From Prochlorococcus sp. AG-409-D09 (GTDB taxonomy: Bacteria > Cyanobacteriota > Cyanobacteriia > PCC-6307 > Cyanobiaceae), in NCBI GenBank assembly GCA_003215935.1, contig QCJQ01000002.1:28500-92499 (forward strand): 64,000 nt of DNA, in the 5' to 3' direction. Made by a program: the position numbers and the translations under genes. A model generated the notes under the pieces. The model searched no databases. It saw only the letters and a program-made list of their open reading frames with translations, and was not told the DNA's origin. This document shows, piece by piece, positions 8,441 through 16,542 of this stretch (position 1 is the stretch's first letter; every line of letters begins with the position of its first letter).

Positions 8441-8730
8441 TTTTGTCCAAAATATAAATTAATAAAAAAATAGTATTTTTTTGTTATTTTTGTGTAGTTT
8501 CTTAGTAAAAATTATTTATTTTTTACTTTAATCTCGTTTTTTATAAAAGTTCTAAATTTCAGTCTACCTAATTAATTGAATTTTCTGTTCAATTTTACTG
8601 GATTAACATTATATATTCTGATTCTCTTCAGCAGTACTATGCAGCTTTATTATTACTTTAGATTTGCTTGTTGAATGTATTTCCTTAATGATGTTAATTT
8701 TATGTGGTTTCAATTCAAAATATAAATACC

Positions 8731-9039
8731 ATGTCAAAACCTTTTAATATGACTTCAATAATAGAAAATTATTGCTATTCAAAAAAAATATCGGAAGATG
8801 AACTTAACTTTCTAGAAAAGTGTTGGTTAGACTCTCTTAATACCTTCCATTACAGCAGATTTCCTAGTTTTGCTCCTGCAATAGTATGTGATGTTGCAGG
8901 AGTTTCAAGAGGAAGTTATTGGATCAAATGCAATGCTTCTATATTGGATACTTTGAGACCACTTGGGAAAGCCCAACAATCACGACTACATCGTATAAAT
9001 ACTGTTTTAACTCAATCGGGAGTAGAAATAGCTGCTTAA
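8731..9039 (+). CDS. hypothetical soluble protein (102 aa)
   Basis: The start is set at ATG 8731 (MSKPFNMTS); the ORF track begins at an upstream GTG. The protein is soluble and mixed-charge, with the Cys-containing stretch APAIVCDVAGVSRGSYWIKCNAS and a C-terminal helix. No family is recognised. It is convergent with the K+ channel gene, with only 5 bp between stops. Confidence 0.6.
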   Translation: MSKPFNMTSIIENYCYSKKISEDELNFLEKCWLDSLNTFHYSRFPSFAPAIVCDVAGVSRGSYWIKCNASILDTLRPLGKAQQSRLHRINTVLTQSGVEIAA

Positions 9040-9044
9040 TGTTT

Positions 9045-10109
9045 TTATTTAAAATATTTACTTTCATTTTTGGCTTTTAAAATATCTTTAAGTAATTCCC
9101 TAAGTTTAAATAATTCGTGTTTTGAACCTAATGCTATTAATACTTGACCAGGTTCAATTTTTTCATTACTGCTAGGATTGCTTTTTAATTCCATATTATC
9201 TCTAATTGCCAATATCATTGCACCACTTTTTTTACCTATATTTAAGCCAGAGATAGTTCTGATACTAAGTTTTTTGAATTTTTCCTCATTATTGGAAAGT
9301 TCAAATTCTTCAATTTCACATTTCGATCCTGCTAATAAGTCTAGAAAGTCTACTGCTATTGGCCTCAATGCAGTAGCGGCCATGGTTCTTCCTGCTGCTA
9401 CATAGGGGCTTATAACAGCTGTTGCCCCTGCTAATTTAAGTTTATTTGCGGCTTCTTCGCTATCTGCCCTTGCAATTAATCTACAATTATTATTTAGTCC
9501 TCTTGCACTAAGTACTACATATAGATTTGCCGCATCATTTGACAGTGTGGCAACTAAACTTTTGCAGTTAATTATACCTGCATTAAGAAGAGTTTCATCT
9601 AATGTCGCATCTGCAAGCAAGACATTTAGGTCTTTTTTTTCAGCCTCCTCTTTTCGATGTAAATTATTTTCAACTATTAATATCTGAACTTGTTCAGATT
9701 TCAGTTGTGAAGCTATTTCTTTCCCAGTACGTCCATAACCGCAAAGAATTACATGCTCTTTCATTTTTCTAAGTTTTCTTCTCCATCGTAATTCTTTCAT
9801 TCTGAAGAAATAACCAGATTCTGATAAGCGTAAAAGTCTTTGAAGAGTTAATTGAACTACAAAAAGTCCCCCACCAAGAATTAACACAGTAACTATTCGT
9901 CCTGCTGAACTTAAAGGTTCTACTTCACCAAAACCGATTGTGCTAATCGTAATTAAAACCATCCAAAAACAATCCCCCCAATCCCAGCCCTCTGTTATCC
10001 GATACCCAATTGCTCCTATTAGGATTAACCCGCTTAAAGATAGAAATGGTCCAATCCACGCTTTAAAAAGATTTTTTATTTGAAAGTCGTGAAAGAATGA
10101 TTTGAGCAT
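9045..10109 (-). CDS. two-TM potassium channel with RCK/TrkA-N domains
   Basis: This is an ion channel subunit whose cytoplasmic ring gates the pore in response to nucleotides or ions. N-terminal TM1 (FLSLSGLILIGAIGY) is followed by a pore loop, TISTIGFGEVEP, where TIGFG is the selectivity filter (canonical TVGYG), and then TM2 (VTVLILGGGLFVVQL). A Rossmann RCK_N domain begins at VILCGYGRTGKEIASQL, and an RCK_C domain ends the 354 aa protein. Length and order match MthK-type prokaryotic K+ channels. The Tyr-to-Phe change in the filter is tolerated in many channels. The gene stands alone. Confidence 0.85.
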   Translation of the reverse strand: MLKSFFHDFQIKNLFKAWIGPFLSLSGLILIGAIGYRITEGWDWGDCFWMVLITISTIGFGEVEPLSSAGRIVTVLILGGGLFVVQLTLQRLLRLSESGYFFRMKELRWRRKLRKMKEHVILCGYGRTGKEIASQLKSEQVQILIVENNLHRKEEAEKKDLNVLLADATLDETLLNAGIINCKSLVATLSNDAANLYVVLSARGLNNNCRLIARADSEEAANKLKLAGATAVISPYVAAGRTMAATALRPIAVDFLDLLAGSKCEIEEFELSNNEEKFKKLSIRTISGLNIGKKSGAMILAIRDNMELKSNPSSNEKIEPGQVLIALGSKHELFKLRELLKDILKAKNESKYFK

Positions 10110-10230
10110 TTAAATATTTAGATGTATTTTAGAAATGTTTTAAAAGTAATTACAAATATTCTAAACATAATCATTCTTATTGCCTTTTATTAGTAAAACT
10201 CTTTATGCTTAATTTGGATAAATTATAATC

Positions 10231-10938
10231 ATGTTGACTATGAATGATAAATGTCAAATCGTGGCAATTGGTGGCGGAGGCTTTGGAAGAGCTATGGGAA
10301 ATATGAAGATAGAAAAATATATTTTATCACTTTCCAAATCTTCTAAACCCAGAATTTGTTTTATACCAACTGCTTCAGGGGATAATGACTTATACAAACT
10401 TTCTTTTTATAGGGTTTTTTCTAGATTAAATTGTTTTCCTAGTCATATTGATTTTTTTAAACGAACAATTGATTTAGAAAAATGTATTTTAGATCAGGAT
10501 ATTGTCTATGTTGGAGGAGGAAATACAAGAAGCATGTTAGCTATATGGCGTGAGTGGGGACTAGATGAGATTTTAAAGAAAGCTTATCAAAAAGGAGTGA
10601 TAATGTCAGGAGTAAGTGCAGGAGCAATTTGTTGGTTTGAAAAGGGCATTACCGATTCCAAAGCAGATGGTTTATCTTTGATGAGTTGTCTTAACTTTGT
10701 AAATGCTAACTGTTGCCCTCATTTTGATGAAGAGCCTGAAAGAATACCATATGTGGAAAAAATTATAAATAACAACATTATCGACTCTTGTATTGGAATT
10801 GAAGGGGACTGTGCACTTCATCTGATTAATGAGAAGCCCTATAAATCAATTGACTTTGGAGAAAAAAAGAATTCATATTTAATTAAAGTATTTGAAAACG
10901 ATCTTGTTAAGATTGCCTTTGATAAATTAGTTTTATAA
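10231..10938 (+). CDS. peptidase E-like (S51) family protein
   Basis: This belongs to the S51 family of class I glutamine amidotransferase-like serine peptidases, which includes alpha-aspartyl dipeptidase PepE and cyanophycinase. YVGGGNTRSML precedes MSGVSAGAICW, whose Ser129 is the expected nucleophile; FIPTAS lies in the N-terminal half. At 235 aa it is nearer PepE than cyanophycinase (about 270 aa), and no cyanophycin synthetase gene is in view. The likely role is release of Asp from small peptides. A second ATG at 10240 (MNDKCQ) could be the real start. Confidence 0.8.
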   Translation: MLTMNDKCQIVAIGGGGFGRAMGNMKIEKYILSLSKSSKPRICFIPTASGDNDLYKLSFYRVFSRLNCFPSHIDFFKRTIDLEKCILDQDIVYVGGGNTRSMLAIWREWGLDEILKKAYQKGVIMSGVSAGAICWFEKGITDSKADGLSLMSCLNFVNANCCPHFDEEPERIPYVEKIINNNIIDSCIGIEGDCALHLINEKPYKSIDFGEKKNSYLIKVFENDLVKIAFDKLVL

Positions 10939-11109
10939 ATTATTAAAAGGAAAAAGGTTATTCCGCTCTTATTCAATTAAATAAAGAAGAACGATATTGC
11001 TAGGTATAAATTGCTAGAGCTTATGAGGGGTTCTTTTTGGATTTTTATAAGTAATATTTAAACTTCACTACTTAAAGCTGACAAATCATTTTTTATAGGC
11101 ATTTTAAAT

Positions 11110-11304
11110 ATGTATACTTTTTTAATTATGCATCCATTTGCTAAGGAGTTCTTCCAACTAGCTAAGTCCCAAGAATATTCTGACCTCTTAGAAGATACCG
11201 ATTGGGGCAGTCAAAAGGTTCATTCATTTATTTCTGCTGGATATTCTGATTTATTAGAAGATACCGAATGGAACACAAGGACTGATGATATGGTTGTCGC
11301 TTAA
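11110..11304 (+). CDS. small acidic protein with an internal 10-residue duplication
   Basis: The 64 aa protein contains YSDLLEDTDW and, 23 residues later, YSDLLEDTEW. The two are near identical at protein level and similar at DNA level. The second in-frame ATG at 11128 (MHPFAKEFF) may be the true start. The motif is short, acidic and aromatic, as in a peptide interaction motif, but no family is recognised. Confidence 0.6.
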   Translation: MYTFLIMHPFAKEFFQLAKSQEYSDLLEDTDWGSQKVHSFISAGYSDLLEDTEWNTRTDDMVVA

Positions 11305-11368
11305 TATTTTTTCTACATTATTATAAGTAATATTTTAATAATAATTTTATAAATCCTTAGAGATTTAA

Positions 11369-12103
11369 TTAAATTATATTATATGTTTTTCCAACTATAG
11401 GGTCAATTAACTTTATATTATTAGGAATGTTATTTTTAGCTTCTTCAATACTTCCATCTACCTCTATTAAGTTATTTAATATCCCTGAGAACTTTGAATC
11501 TCCTCCTGTAGTGCTAGCAAATATATATTTAGGCTCAAACTTATCTATTATTTCATTTAACACTCTTTTCCCATTTATAAAAGATCCTGCAATTGGCAGA
11601 TTTAAATTTATAACAGGAGTAAACACTGCAGTAGTTTTATTAGGTCGAAGTTTTTTTTCTAGAAATCCATGTGGCTCAATATAAAAGGATGAATTTTTAC
11701 TGCAGACAATATAACCATTTTCAATGTTAGGAACTGCTGCACCTTCTGTAGCTGTGACTTTTATTTCTGTGTATTTTTTACTCATACCTGGCAATAGAGT
11801 ACTTACATTTTTATATCCCAACTTAATAGCAACCTTTGCTGCACTTTTAGATCCAATCACTTCGATTTGCTTAGAAAGAGATTCTAATGTGGGTTGATGA
11901 GTATGATCAGCTAGTCCTTGAGTGAGGAGCAAAAGATCTATTTGTTCTGTAATTTCTATATCATTTTTTAATTGTCCTTTTATAAGCCATGGACCTGGTG
12001 AAAAAGTTAGGTCACCGGTAAGCCATGGATCTATAAGTATGCACTTATTCTCCATTATAATCTTCCATCCACTTGAACCTAAATAAGTCGCTGAAAAGCT
12101 CAT
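11369..12103 (-). CDS. metallo-beta-lactamase-fold protein with degenerate metal motif
   Basis: The 244 aa protein has the start of an MBL fold (ATYLGSSGWKIIMENKCILIDPWLTGD) resembling UlaG/RomA-type hydrolases. The LLLLTQGLADHTHQPT stretch sits where the THxHxDH zinc signature is expected. The first two histidines are Gln and Leu; only Asp-His remains. The FASTTGGDSKFSG region near the C-terminus is also family-like. Loss of metal ligands suggests a weak or altered catalytic site. The substrate is unknown. The gene is convergent with the repeat-containing small protein. Confidence 0.7.
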   Translation of the reverse strand: MSFSATYLGSSGWKIIMENKCILIDPWLTGDLTFSPGPWLIKGQLKNDIEITEQIDLLLLTQGLADHTHQPTLESLSKQIEVIGSKSAAKVAIKLGYKNVSTLLPGMSKKYTEIKVTATEGAAVPNIENGYIVCSKNSSFYIEPHGFLEKKLRPNKTTAVFTPVINLNLPIAGSFINGKRVLNEIIDKFEPKYIFASTTGGDSKFSGILNNLIEVDGSIEEAKNNIPNNIKLIDPIVGKTYNII

Positions 12104-12222
12104 TTCTTTAGAAACTATTATTAGTATATTTTATCAAAAGTGATTGAATATCTTTTAAATTAGAAAAATAATATTTTTTAATTAAATTAACAATCTGATA
12201 ATTCTTTAAATTATAAATTTAA

Positions 12223-12384
12223 CTATGCTACATCAGATGAGAATAAAAGCGACTCTGGAATGTAGTGAAGTTCGCCATTAGGACATTTATAAACTCTTTC
12301 AGTTTCCCCACAATTGTCTATTATTTTAATAACCTTGCAAGAAATTGAAAGCTTCTGCTCTTTTTTTGAGAATATATGGTTCAT
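12223..12384 (-). CDS. small hypothetical protein (53 aa) with strong RBS
   Basis: ATG at 12384 is preceded by an unusually strong purine-rich stretch, AGGGAGGGGGC. The product (MNHIFSKKEQKLSISCKVIKIIDNCGETERVYKCPNGELHYIPES..) has three cysteines, including KCPNG, and reads as a real protein. It lies below the ORF-track cutoff, and I do not recognise a family. Confidence 0.6.
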   Translation of the reverse strand: MNHIFSKKEQKLSISCKVIKIIDNCGETERVYKCPNGELHYIPESLLFSSDVA

Positions 12385-12612
12385 GCCCCCTCCCTAAGCT
12401 TTTTATCTTTTTAACTCATTAAAAAACATTTACAATCAATAAAAATACTCAATTAATCTGTATTTAGGATTTTTGTTGAATTTAAAGCTAAGTTTTTCGT
12501 TTTCACTCATAGGAGGTCGATATTAAATCAAATTTTTGCTGCTTTTAGCTGAGAAAGCTTCTTTTTATTAAATTGGAGTGCATTTTTATCGAAAAGGTGG
12601 AAAACTATATTT

Positions 12613-12849
12613 ATGACAAGGTCATATCCAATGAATTTCTGGCCATTTCAAATACTTGTAGCGATTACTCTTACATCATTTGTAATCGTCATAATTATTT
12701 TTGCTCGATATAAGCTTTTCAATACTGAAAGGAAGGTTAAAGAAGATAAAGTCCTTCTAAAACAACTATTAGAAGGATTTGATTTAGAGATTCCTACCGA
12801 GTTGCAAGAAACCGATGGTGTAACTATAACTCAGATAGACGGAAATTAG
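12613..12849 (+). CDS. membrane-anchored hypothetical protein (78 aa)
   Basis: One N-terminal transmembrane helix (FQILVAITLTSFVIVIIIFARYKLF) is followed by a charged helical tail (ERKVKEDKVLLKQLLEGFDLEIP). The internal ATG at 12631 (MNFWPFQ) is an alternative start. The next gene starts at the base after this stop, so they form a translationally coupled pair. Confidence 0.6.
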   Translation: MTRSYPMNFWPFQILVAITLTSFVIVIIIFARYKLFNTERKVKEDKVLLKQLLEGFDLEIPTELQETDGVTITQIDGN

Positions 12850-13023
12850 ATGGATAGTGATCTATTAATTCCAATATTTTGGACAATTGTTTTTAGCTCC
12901 TTAGTTATAGCTGCATATAGACGATGGACTAAAAAACTACCTTCCAATAAAAAATGGATAAGACCAGAGAATGATGAAAATCAAAATAATAAAAAAATTA
13001 ATCAGAAGAATAATAATATTTAG
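12850..13023 (+). CDS. small membrane protein (57 aa), coupled to upstream gene
   Basis: ATG follows the upstream TAG directly (TAGATG). The product begins MDSDLLIPIFWTIVFSSLVIAAYRRW, one TM helix, and ends with an Asn/Lys-rich tail. The direct junction strongly suggests translational coupling and a joint role with the preceding membrane protein. It is not recognised. Confidence 0.6.
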   Translation: MDSDLLIPIFWTIVFSSLVIAAYRRWTKKLPSNKKWIRPENDENQNNKKINQKNNNI

Positions 13024-13142
13024 ATTAATAATTTTATCTATATAAATCTTTTGATTCAATCAATTAAACACAAATTATTAAATTATTTTTAATTTACTTA
13101 ATCTAAGAATAAAGTTGATGAAATTAATTTTTATCTTACGAT

Positions 13143-13313
13143 ATGGATGACTTTTCTTTTGATGACACGACAAATACTGGTATATGGTGGTCTACAAGCT
13201 TGGCGATTAGAGATGCTTGTCTAGAATTGAAAGAAGATACTAATTGTGAGGATATAGAAATTATTAGATTGTTAAATTCCCTAGTAAAATCAATAGAGAA
13301 AGATGGACTCTAA
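13143..13313 (+). CDS. small acidic soluble protein (56 aa)
   Basis: The frame MDDFSFDDTTNTGIWWSTSLAIRDACLELKEDTNCEDIEIIRLLNSLVKSIEKDGL has strongly coding-like composition, mostly helical and acidic. It is below the ORF-track cutoff; the opposing track ORF at 13264-13449 is a shadow. A hairpin terminator follows 16 bp after the stop. Confidence 0.65.
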   Translation: MDDFSFDDTTNTGIWWSTSLAIRDACLELKEDTNCEDIEIIRLLNSLVKSIEKDGL

Positions 13314-13329
13314 TTTTCGATAATTTATA

Positions 13330-13363
13330 ATCTAATTTATTTTCTTTCATAAATAAATTAGAT
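13330..13363. terminator. bidirectional hairpin terminator
   Basis: The 13-bp perfect stem ATCTAATTTATTT / AAATAAATTAGAT has an 8-base loop, with ATTTTT shortly downstream on the + strand. It lies between the convergent 13143-13313 and NmrA-like genes, as a shared terminator would. Confidence 0.55.
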
Positions 13364-13484
13364 AGCATTTTTAATTCAATTAGATTTTTATTCAAAATAA
13401 ACATTCGTTTGAGAAGAAAATATATGTCCTTATAACTTTTCCCATGCAATATTATTATATAAATCTATTTACTATAGTTCTTAT

Positions 13485-14519
13485 TTAATTTCTAGCGTAT
13501 TTTATTTGAGAATAGTCTAAATTTCTATTGAAACTTAAACTTTCTTTTTTGCGAAGCCAAGATGAAAGAGAAGTGATATTTACTCCGAATCTTTTAGCTA
13601 AATTTTTTACTGTCATTAAGTTTGCACCATATCCAGTTTCTTCTATCCAATTAGCCATTGTTGCTATGTCATGTTCTATCAGTCTGATCAAAAATTTTGG
13701 AACTATTGTATATTTAACTTTTTTTAATTTATTGTCTGCATTGAGTTTTTCAATTATTTTAAACATTTCTTTTCCTGTTAAATCCTCTCCCGCAATATTT
13801 AAACTTTTACCCATAAAGTATTCTCTGTTATTAAATGCTGCATTAGCCCATTGCCCTATATCTTCAACTGCAATTGTTTGCCATGGTTTATCGGGATTTA
13901 CTATACAGGGGAAAATCCCTTCAGAGATTTTAATTTTAGGTAAGTTAGTCTCAAAGTTTTCAAAATAGCTAACAGGTCGAAGAATAGTCGAATAGGTAAA
14001 AAGTCCTTCATTATTTAAATATTCTTCAATTTTCCATTTATTAGAAAAATGTTTAGGTGACTCAATATCTTTTAATGGGTCTTTGGCCTTGCAAATTGAA
14101 CTAAAAATAAAATGTTCTAATTTACCTTGTTCTTTGGTTGACTTAATAGCATCAATCAAATTACGTCCTTGTTCTAATTCATATTCATGAACCATACTTC
14201 CTTTAAAAGGCTTCCATCCTGTGGTTGGAGTTGTATTGCCAAATATTCCGTAAACATCTTTAAACGCGTCTTTTAAGCTTTTCTTATCAAGTAAGTCACC
14301 TTGAACAACTTCTACATTATTTAACTTTTTTAAGTGAATTGCTTTTTGGCTATTTGGATTCCGTGTAATAGCCCTTACCCTGAAACGATTCCCTTTGGCA
14401 AGGTTAATCGCAAGTGAATAGCCTTGTCGACTAGTTCCCATTGTTATGGCGATTATGGGCTTATCTTTTGTACCTTGTGCACTTTCTTTCATTTCCAATC
14501 TAAAACGAGATTTAAACAT
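13485..14519 (-). CDS. NmrA-like NAD(P)-binding oxidoreductase
   Basis: This 344 aa protein has an atypical short-chain dehydrogenase (NmrA/HSCARG) fold. IAITMGTSRQGYSLAINLAKG is the Rossmann nucleotide-binding loop, close to the family GATGxxG pattern. RAITRNP, VEVVQGDLLD and FIFSSICKAK follow at the expected spacing. NmrA-type proteins often sense NAD(P) rather than catalyse; the lack of a clear YxxxK supports this but does not prove it. The substrate is unknown. Two copies of an 11-bp direct repeat lie just upstream of the start. Confidence 0.75.
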   Translation of the reverse strand: MFKSRFRLEMKESAQGTKDKPIIAITMGTSRQGYSLAINLAKGNRFRVRAITRNPNSQKAIHLKKLNNVEVVQGDLLDKKSLKDAFKDVYGIFGNTTPTTGWKPFKGSMVHEYELEQGRNLIDAIKSTKEQGKLEHFIFSSICKAKDPLKDIESPKHFSNKWKIEEYLNNEGLFTYSTILRPVSYFENFETNLPKIKISEGIFPCIVNPDKPWQTIAVEDIGQWANAAFNNREYFMGKSLNIAGEDLTGKEMFKIIEKLNADNKLKKVKYTIVPKFLIRLIEHDIATMANWIEETGYGANLMTVKNLAKRFGVNITSLSSWLRKKESLSFNRNLDYSQIKYARN

Positions 14520-14522
14520 GTA

Positions 14523-14554
14523 GAAATGTAAAGCTTATATTGCGAAATGTAAAG
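14523..14554. promoter_or_regulatory. tandem 11-bp direct repeats upstream of the NmrA-like gene
   Basis: GAAATGTAAAG occurs at 14523-14533 and again at 14544-14554, 21 bp apart, exactly two helical turns. The copies lie within 35 bp of the NmrA-like start. This spacing fits two regulator subunits binding one DNA face, but no factor is known for the motif. Confidence 0.4.
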
Positions 14555-14722
14555 TAGTAGACCTGTGTTTATCCTCTCTGCGATTTTTTAAGCTCCGAAA
14601 AGCTCCTCTTTAAGGGTTGTTTCAAGAGATTGCTTTTTGAATTATGCAATTAAGGGGTTATTTAACTGATGACTTTTTATTTAAATTTAGCTAGTACTTA
14701 ATTGAATTACGCGCTCATTGAC

Positions 14723-14923
14723 ATGGATTTTTGTGTCCTTGACGAAAACATCAGAAAAAACATCATATTTGATGTTATTGATGGAATTCCACCTTCTACT
14801 CAAGATTGCCCAGAAGCCCTTGAGTTTAGAAAGGAAATTGAGATAAGTAATAAAAATCTTGAATACCGTGCTGAGGAGCTCGGTATAGATAACCCTCTTT
14901 TTGAGTTTGCTAGTCAGGGGTAA
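14723..14923 (+). CDS. small soluble hypothetical protein (66 aa)
   Basis: The start is set at the ATG giving MDFCVLDENIRKNIIFDVIDG; the ORF track begins at an upstream TTG. The protein is acidic and helical toward its C-terminus (EALEFRKEIEISNKNLEYRAEELGID). No family is recognised. It converges with the next small gene. Confidence 0.55.
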   Translation: MDFCVLDENIRKNIIFDVIDGIPPSTQDCPEALEFRKEIEISNKNLEYRAEELGIDNPLFEFASQG

Positions 14924-14954
14924 TTGTAACTTAACAGTATTTTGCTTTTAGTTA

Positions 14955-15098
14955 TTACTTTTTCTTTCTCCAGTCTCTTTTTAATTCAAAGTTTTTACTA
15001 TTGTCTAAATAAATTACTAATATAAAAAATAAGAACCCAAGAAACGTAACAAAAGCTATAAGTTGGTTAAATGGATTTAAACTTTCAAACCACAACAT
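14955..15098 (-). CDS. small membrane protein (47 aa)
   Basis: The frame MLWFESLNPFNQLIAFVTFLGFLFFILVIYLDNSKNFELKRDWRKKK is one transmembrane helix with a very basic cytoplasmic tail, obeying the positive-inside rule. It is under the ORF-track cutoff and not recognised. Confidence 0.55.
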   Translation of the reverse strand: MLWFESLNPFNQLIAFVTFLGFLFFILVIYLDNSKNFELKRDWRKKK

Positions 15099-15187
15099 TT
15101 TGTTTAATATATTTATTTTATATTTTATATTTCACTGAGATTAATTTTTGAATATATTACAGAAATTAATATATTATTTTTTCAATT

Positions 15188-15589
15188 TTACTCTAGACCT
15201 TGGAATAATTCCTTGTGAACAACAAATGTATGGTATTGCGTTGTACCTGACTCAGGATCTAGTCTTTCTCCTTCAATATTAAAAGCAACGCTGCATATTA
15301 AATTGCCGTCCCATCTAACGTTGTGCTCACTGACTGATTCCGACCATTGCCGTATTGAATTAAAATGTTCAGGCATATATGTCCCAATTTTCCTACAAAT
15401 TTCACATAGTATTGAGAGTACTGGTGGTTTAGATTTTAAATTTAGATCTTTCGTTAAACTAGGCTGATTAAAAACTCCTATAAAACGGATGTGATCTATT
15501 AATCTTTGCTCCTTTTCTGAGAGCTGAGCTTTTTCACATGCTTTTTCAAATTCATCTACACAGATTTTCGGTCTTGATTTTTTTTTCAC
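15188..15589 (-). CDS. conserved hypothetical soluble protein (133 aa)
   Basis: The protein has balanced composition, with a basic N-terminus (MKKKSRPKICVDEFEKACEKA), a helical first half including ILCEICRKIG, and a beta-rich second half (VRWDGNLICSVAFNIEGERLDPESGTTQYHTFVVHKELF). It looks like a picocyanobacterial conserved protein of unknown function. No membrane segment or catalytic motif is visible. Confidence 0.65.
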   Translation of the reverse strand: MKKKSRPKICVDEFEKACEKAQLSEKEQRLIDHIRFIGVFNQPSLTKDLNLKSKPPVLSILCEICRKIGTYMPEHFNSIRQWSESVSEHNVRWDGNLICSVAFNIEGERLDPESGTTQYHTFVVHKELFQGLE

Positions 15590-15790
15590 TTTAATCTCCA
15601 GTCTTTTAACACATTTAATTTATGTAGTATATAATTAGCTAGGACTAACTTTTATAACCTTGGATAATTTCATATCTATTTTCGATATTGTAAAACTTTT
15701 GTTTGTCCTTTCCGTTTCAATTTTTGTATATAGATTTTGTTTAATGTTTATGAATGGAAGTAAATTTAAGAATATCAATTTATTTTCTTT

Positions 15791-15818
15791 ATTTGATCAC
15801 TCGAACGAATGATCAAAT
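15791..15818. promoter_or_regulatory. dyad element upstream of the Nif11-like gene
   Basis: ATTTGATCA and TGATCAAAT flank an inner TCGaaCGA, forming a nearly perfect 28-bp palindrome 36 bp before the Nif11 start. The tiny loop favours a protein-binding operator over an RNA hairpin. Confidence 0.45.
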
Positions 15819-15853
15819 ATTCTAATTAACTTAATAATCTTTAGTCCTTAACA

Positions 15854-16069
15854 ATGTCCTTATCTCAAATTAAACTATTTCTTAATCGAATCCAGAATGA
15901 CATAGAGTTAAAGAAAAAGGTAATTAATTGCTCTACAGCAGATGAAGTTGCCCTAATTGGGTCCCAGAATGGATTTGTATTTTCAGGAGATGAACTTCTT
16001 CGCTTTTCTGGTAAAAAAGTTGGAAAAGTTACATTAAAGAAAAATGATATACCAGGAGAATATAGTTAA
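15854..16069 (+). CDS. Nif11-like leader domain protein
   Basis: The 71 aa protein starts MSLSQIKLFLNRIQNDIELKKKVINCSTADEVALIGSQNGFVFSGDELL, the characteristic Nif11/N11P helical domain (x3 helices with A-DEV--IA---GF-F---EL). In marine picocyanobacteria such domains serve as leaders of prochlorosin lanthipeptides. The C-terminal 20 residues here contain no Cys and no Gly-Gly cleavage site, and no LanM gene is nearby. A peptide precursor role is therefore unlikely; it is best seen as a free-standing Nif11 protein. A dyad lies just upstream. Confidence 0.75.
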   Translation: MSLSQIKLFLNRIQNDIELKKKVINCSTADEVALIGSQNGFVFSGDELLRFSGKKVGKVTLKKNDIPGEYS

Positions 16070-16271
16070 TAATCTAATTAATTTTTTATTTGCATTATGA
16101 TTTAATTTGTAAAGAATATAAATATAATAATATTTTCTAACAAGCTTTTTTGTCATTTTTATTATCTTTCCTTTTCGGGATTTCTAGATTTCATTAGGAT
16201 CGATTACGTACTGGTTGACCAATGGAGCTTAATGTTGTAATAGATTTCTATTGAAATAAGCAAAAATGTTA

Positions 16272-16305
16272 CAAATCACAAGAACATTGTGTTTCTAGTG
16301 ATTTG
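16272..16305 (+). promoter_or_regulatory. 5' leader hairpin ahead of small membrane protein
   Basis: CAAATCAC and GTGATTTG pair around a partly pairing AGAAC / GTTTCT interior, about 13 bp in all, ending 26 bases before the start at 16332. It could control translation or be an operator. Confidence 0.35.
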
Positions 16306-16331
16306 ACTGTTATTTATATGGGGTCTTTCTA

Positions 16332-16490
16332 ATGACCATGTTTCCTTTTACATTCGCTGGGCTTCTAAGCACCCCTGCTCCAACAGCTCCTCTTATTGGT
16401 ATCGCATTTATGGCACTATTCGGAGTAATGGCTGTTGTTGTTGGTCCTAATTATGATGGATTTAATGACCCCAATAGTGGTAATAGGTAG
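16332..16490 (+). CDS. small membrane protein A (52 aa), paralogue of the 16983 gene
   Basis: The frame begins MTMFPFTFAGLLSTPAPTAPLIGIAFMALFGVMAVVVGPNYDGFNDP. One transmembrane helix sits between a Pro-rich LLSTPAPTA turn and a VGPNYDGFN tail. The protein 500 bp downstream repeats the same plan (LLGTPAPTA..VGPDYEGMN), so the two are clear paralogues. Size and abundance of Ala/Gly/Val resemble small photosystem or cytochrome subunits, but no named Psb, Psa or Pet subunit matches. A strong terminator follows 20 bp after the stop. Confidence 0.8.
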   Translation: MTMFPFTFAGLLSTPAPTAPLIGIAFMALFGVMAVVVGPNYDGFNDPNSGNR

Positions 16491-16510
16491 TAAATACCTT
16501 CCATTAGGTC

Positions 16511-16542
16511 AAAAAGAGGGGCTTAAAGCCCCTCTTTTTTTT
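16511..16542 (+). terminator. strong rho-independent terminator
   Basis: AAAAAGAGGGGCT-TAA-AGCCCCTCTTTTTTTT is a GC-rich stem with a 3-base loop and an 8-T run, directly after the small membrane protein gene. The A-run on the other side makes it usable on both strands. Confidence 0.9.

Noticed and set aside
10231-10938. Cyanophycinase
   Set aside because: Same S51 family, but the protein is shorter and there is no cyanophycin synthetase; a peptidase E-like role is the safer call.
13264-13449. minus-strand ORF of 61 aa
   Set aside because: Antisense to the acidic 56 aa gene and runs through the 13330-13363 hairpin; composition is Leu/Ile/Lys noise.
15854-16069. Prochlorosin-type lanthipeptide precursor
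   Set aside because: The Nif11 domain is present but there is no Gly-Gly cleavage site, no Cys-containing core and no lanthionine synthetase in the window.
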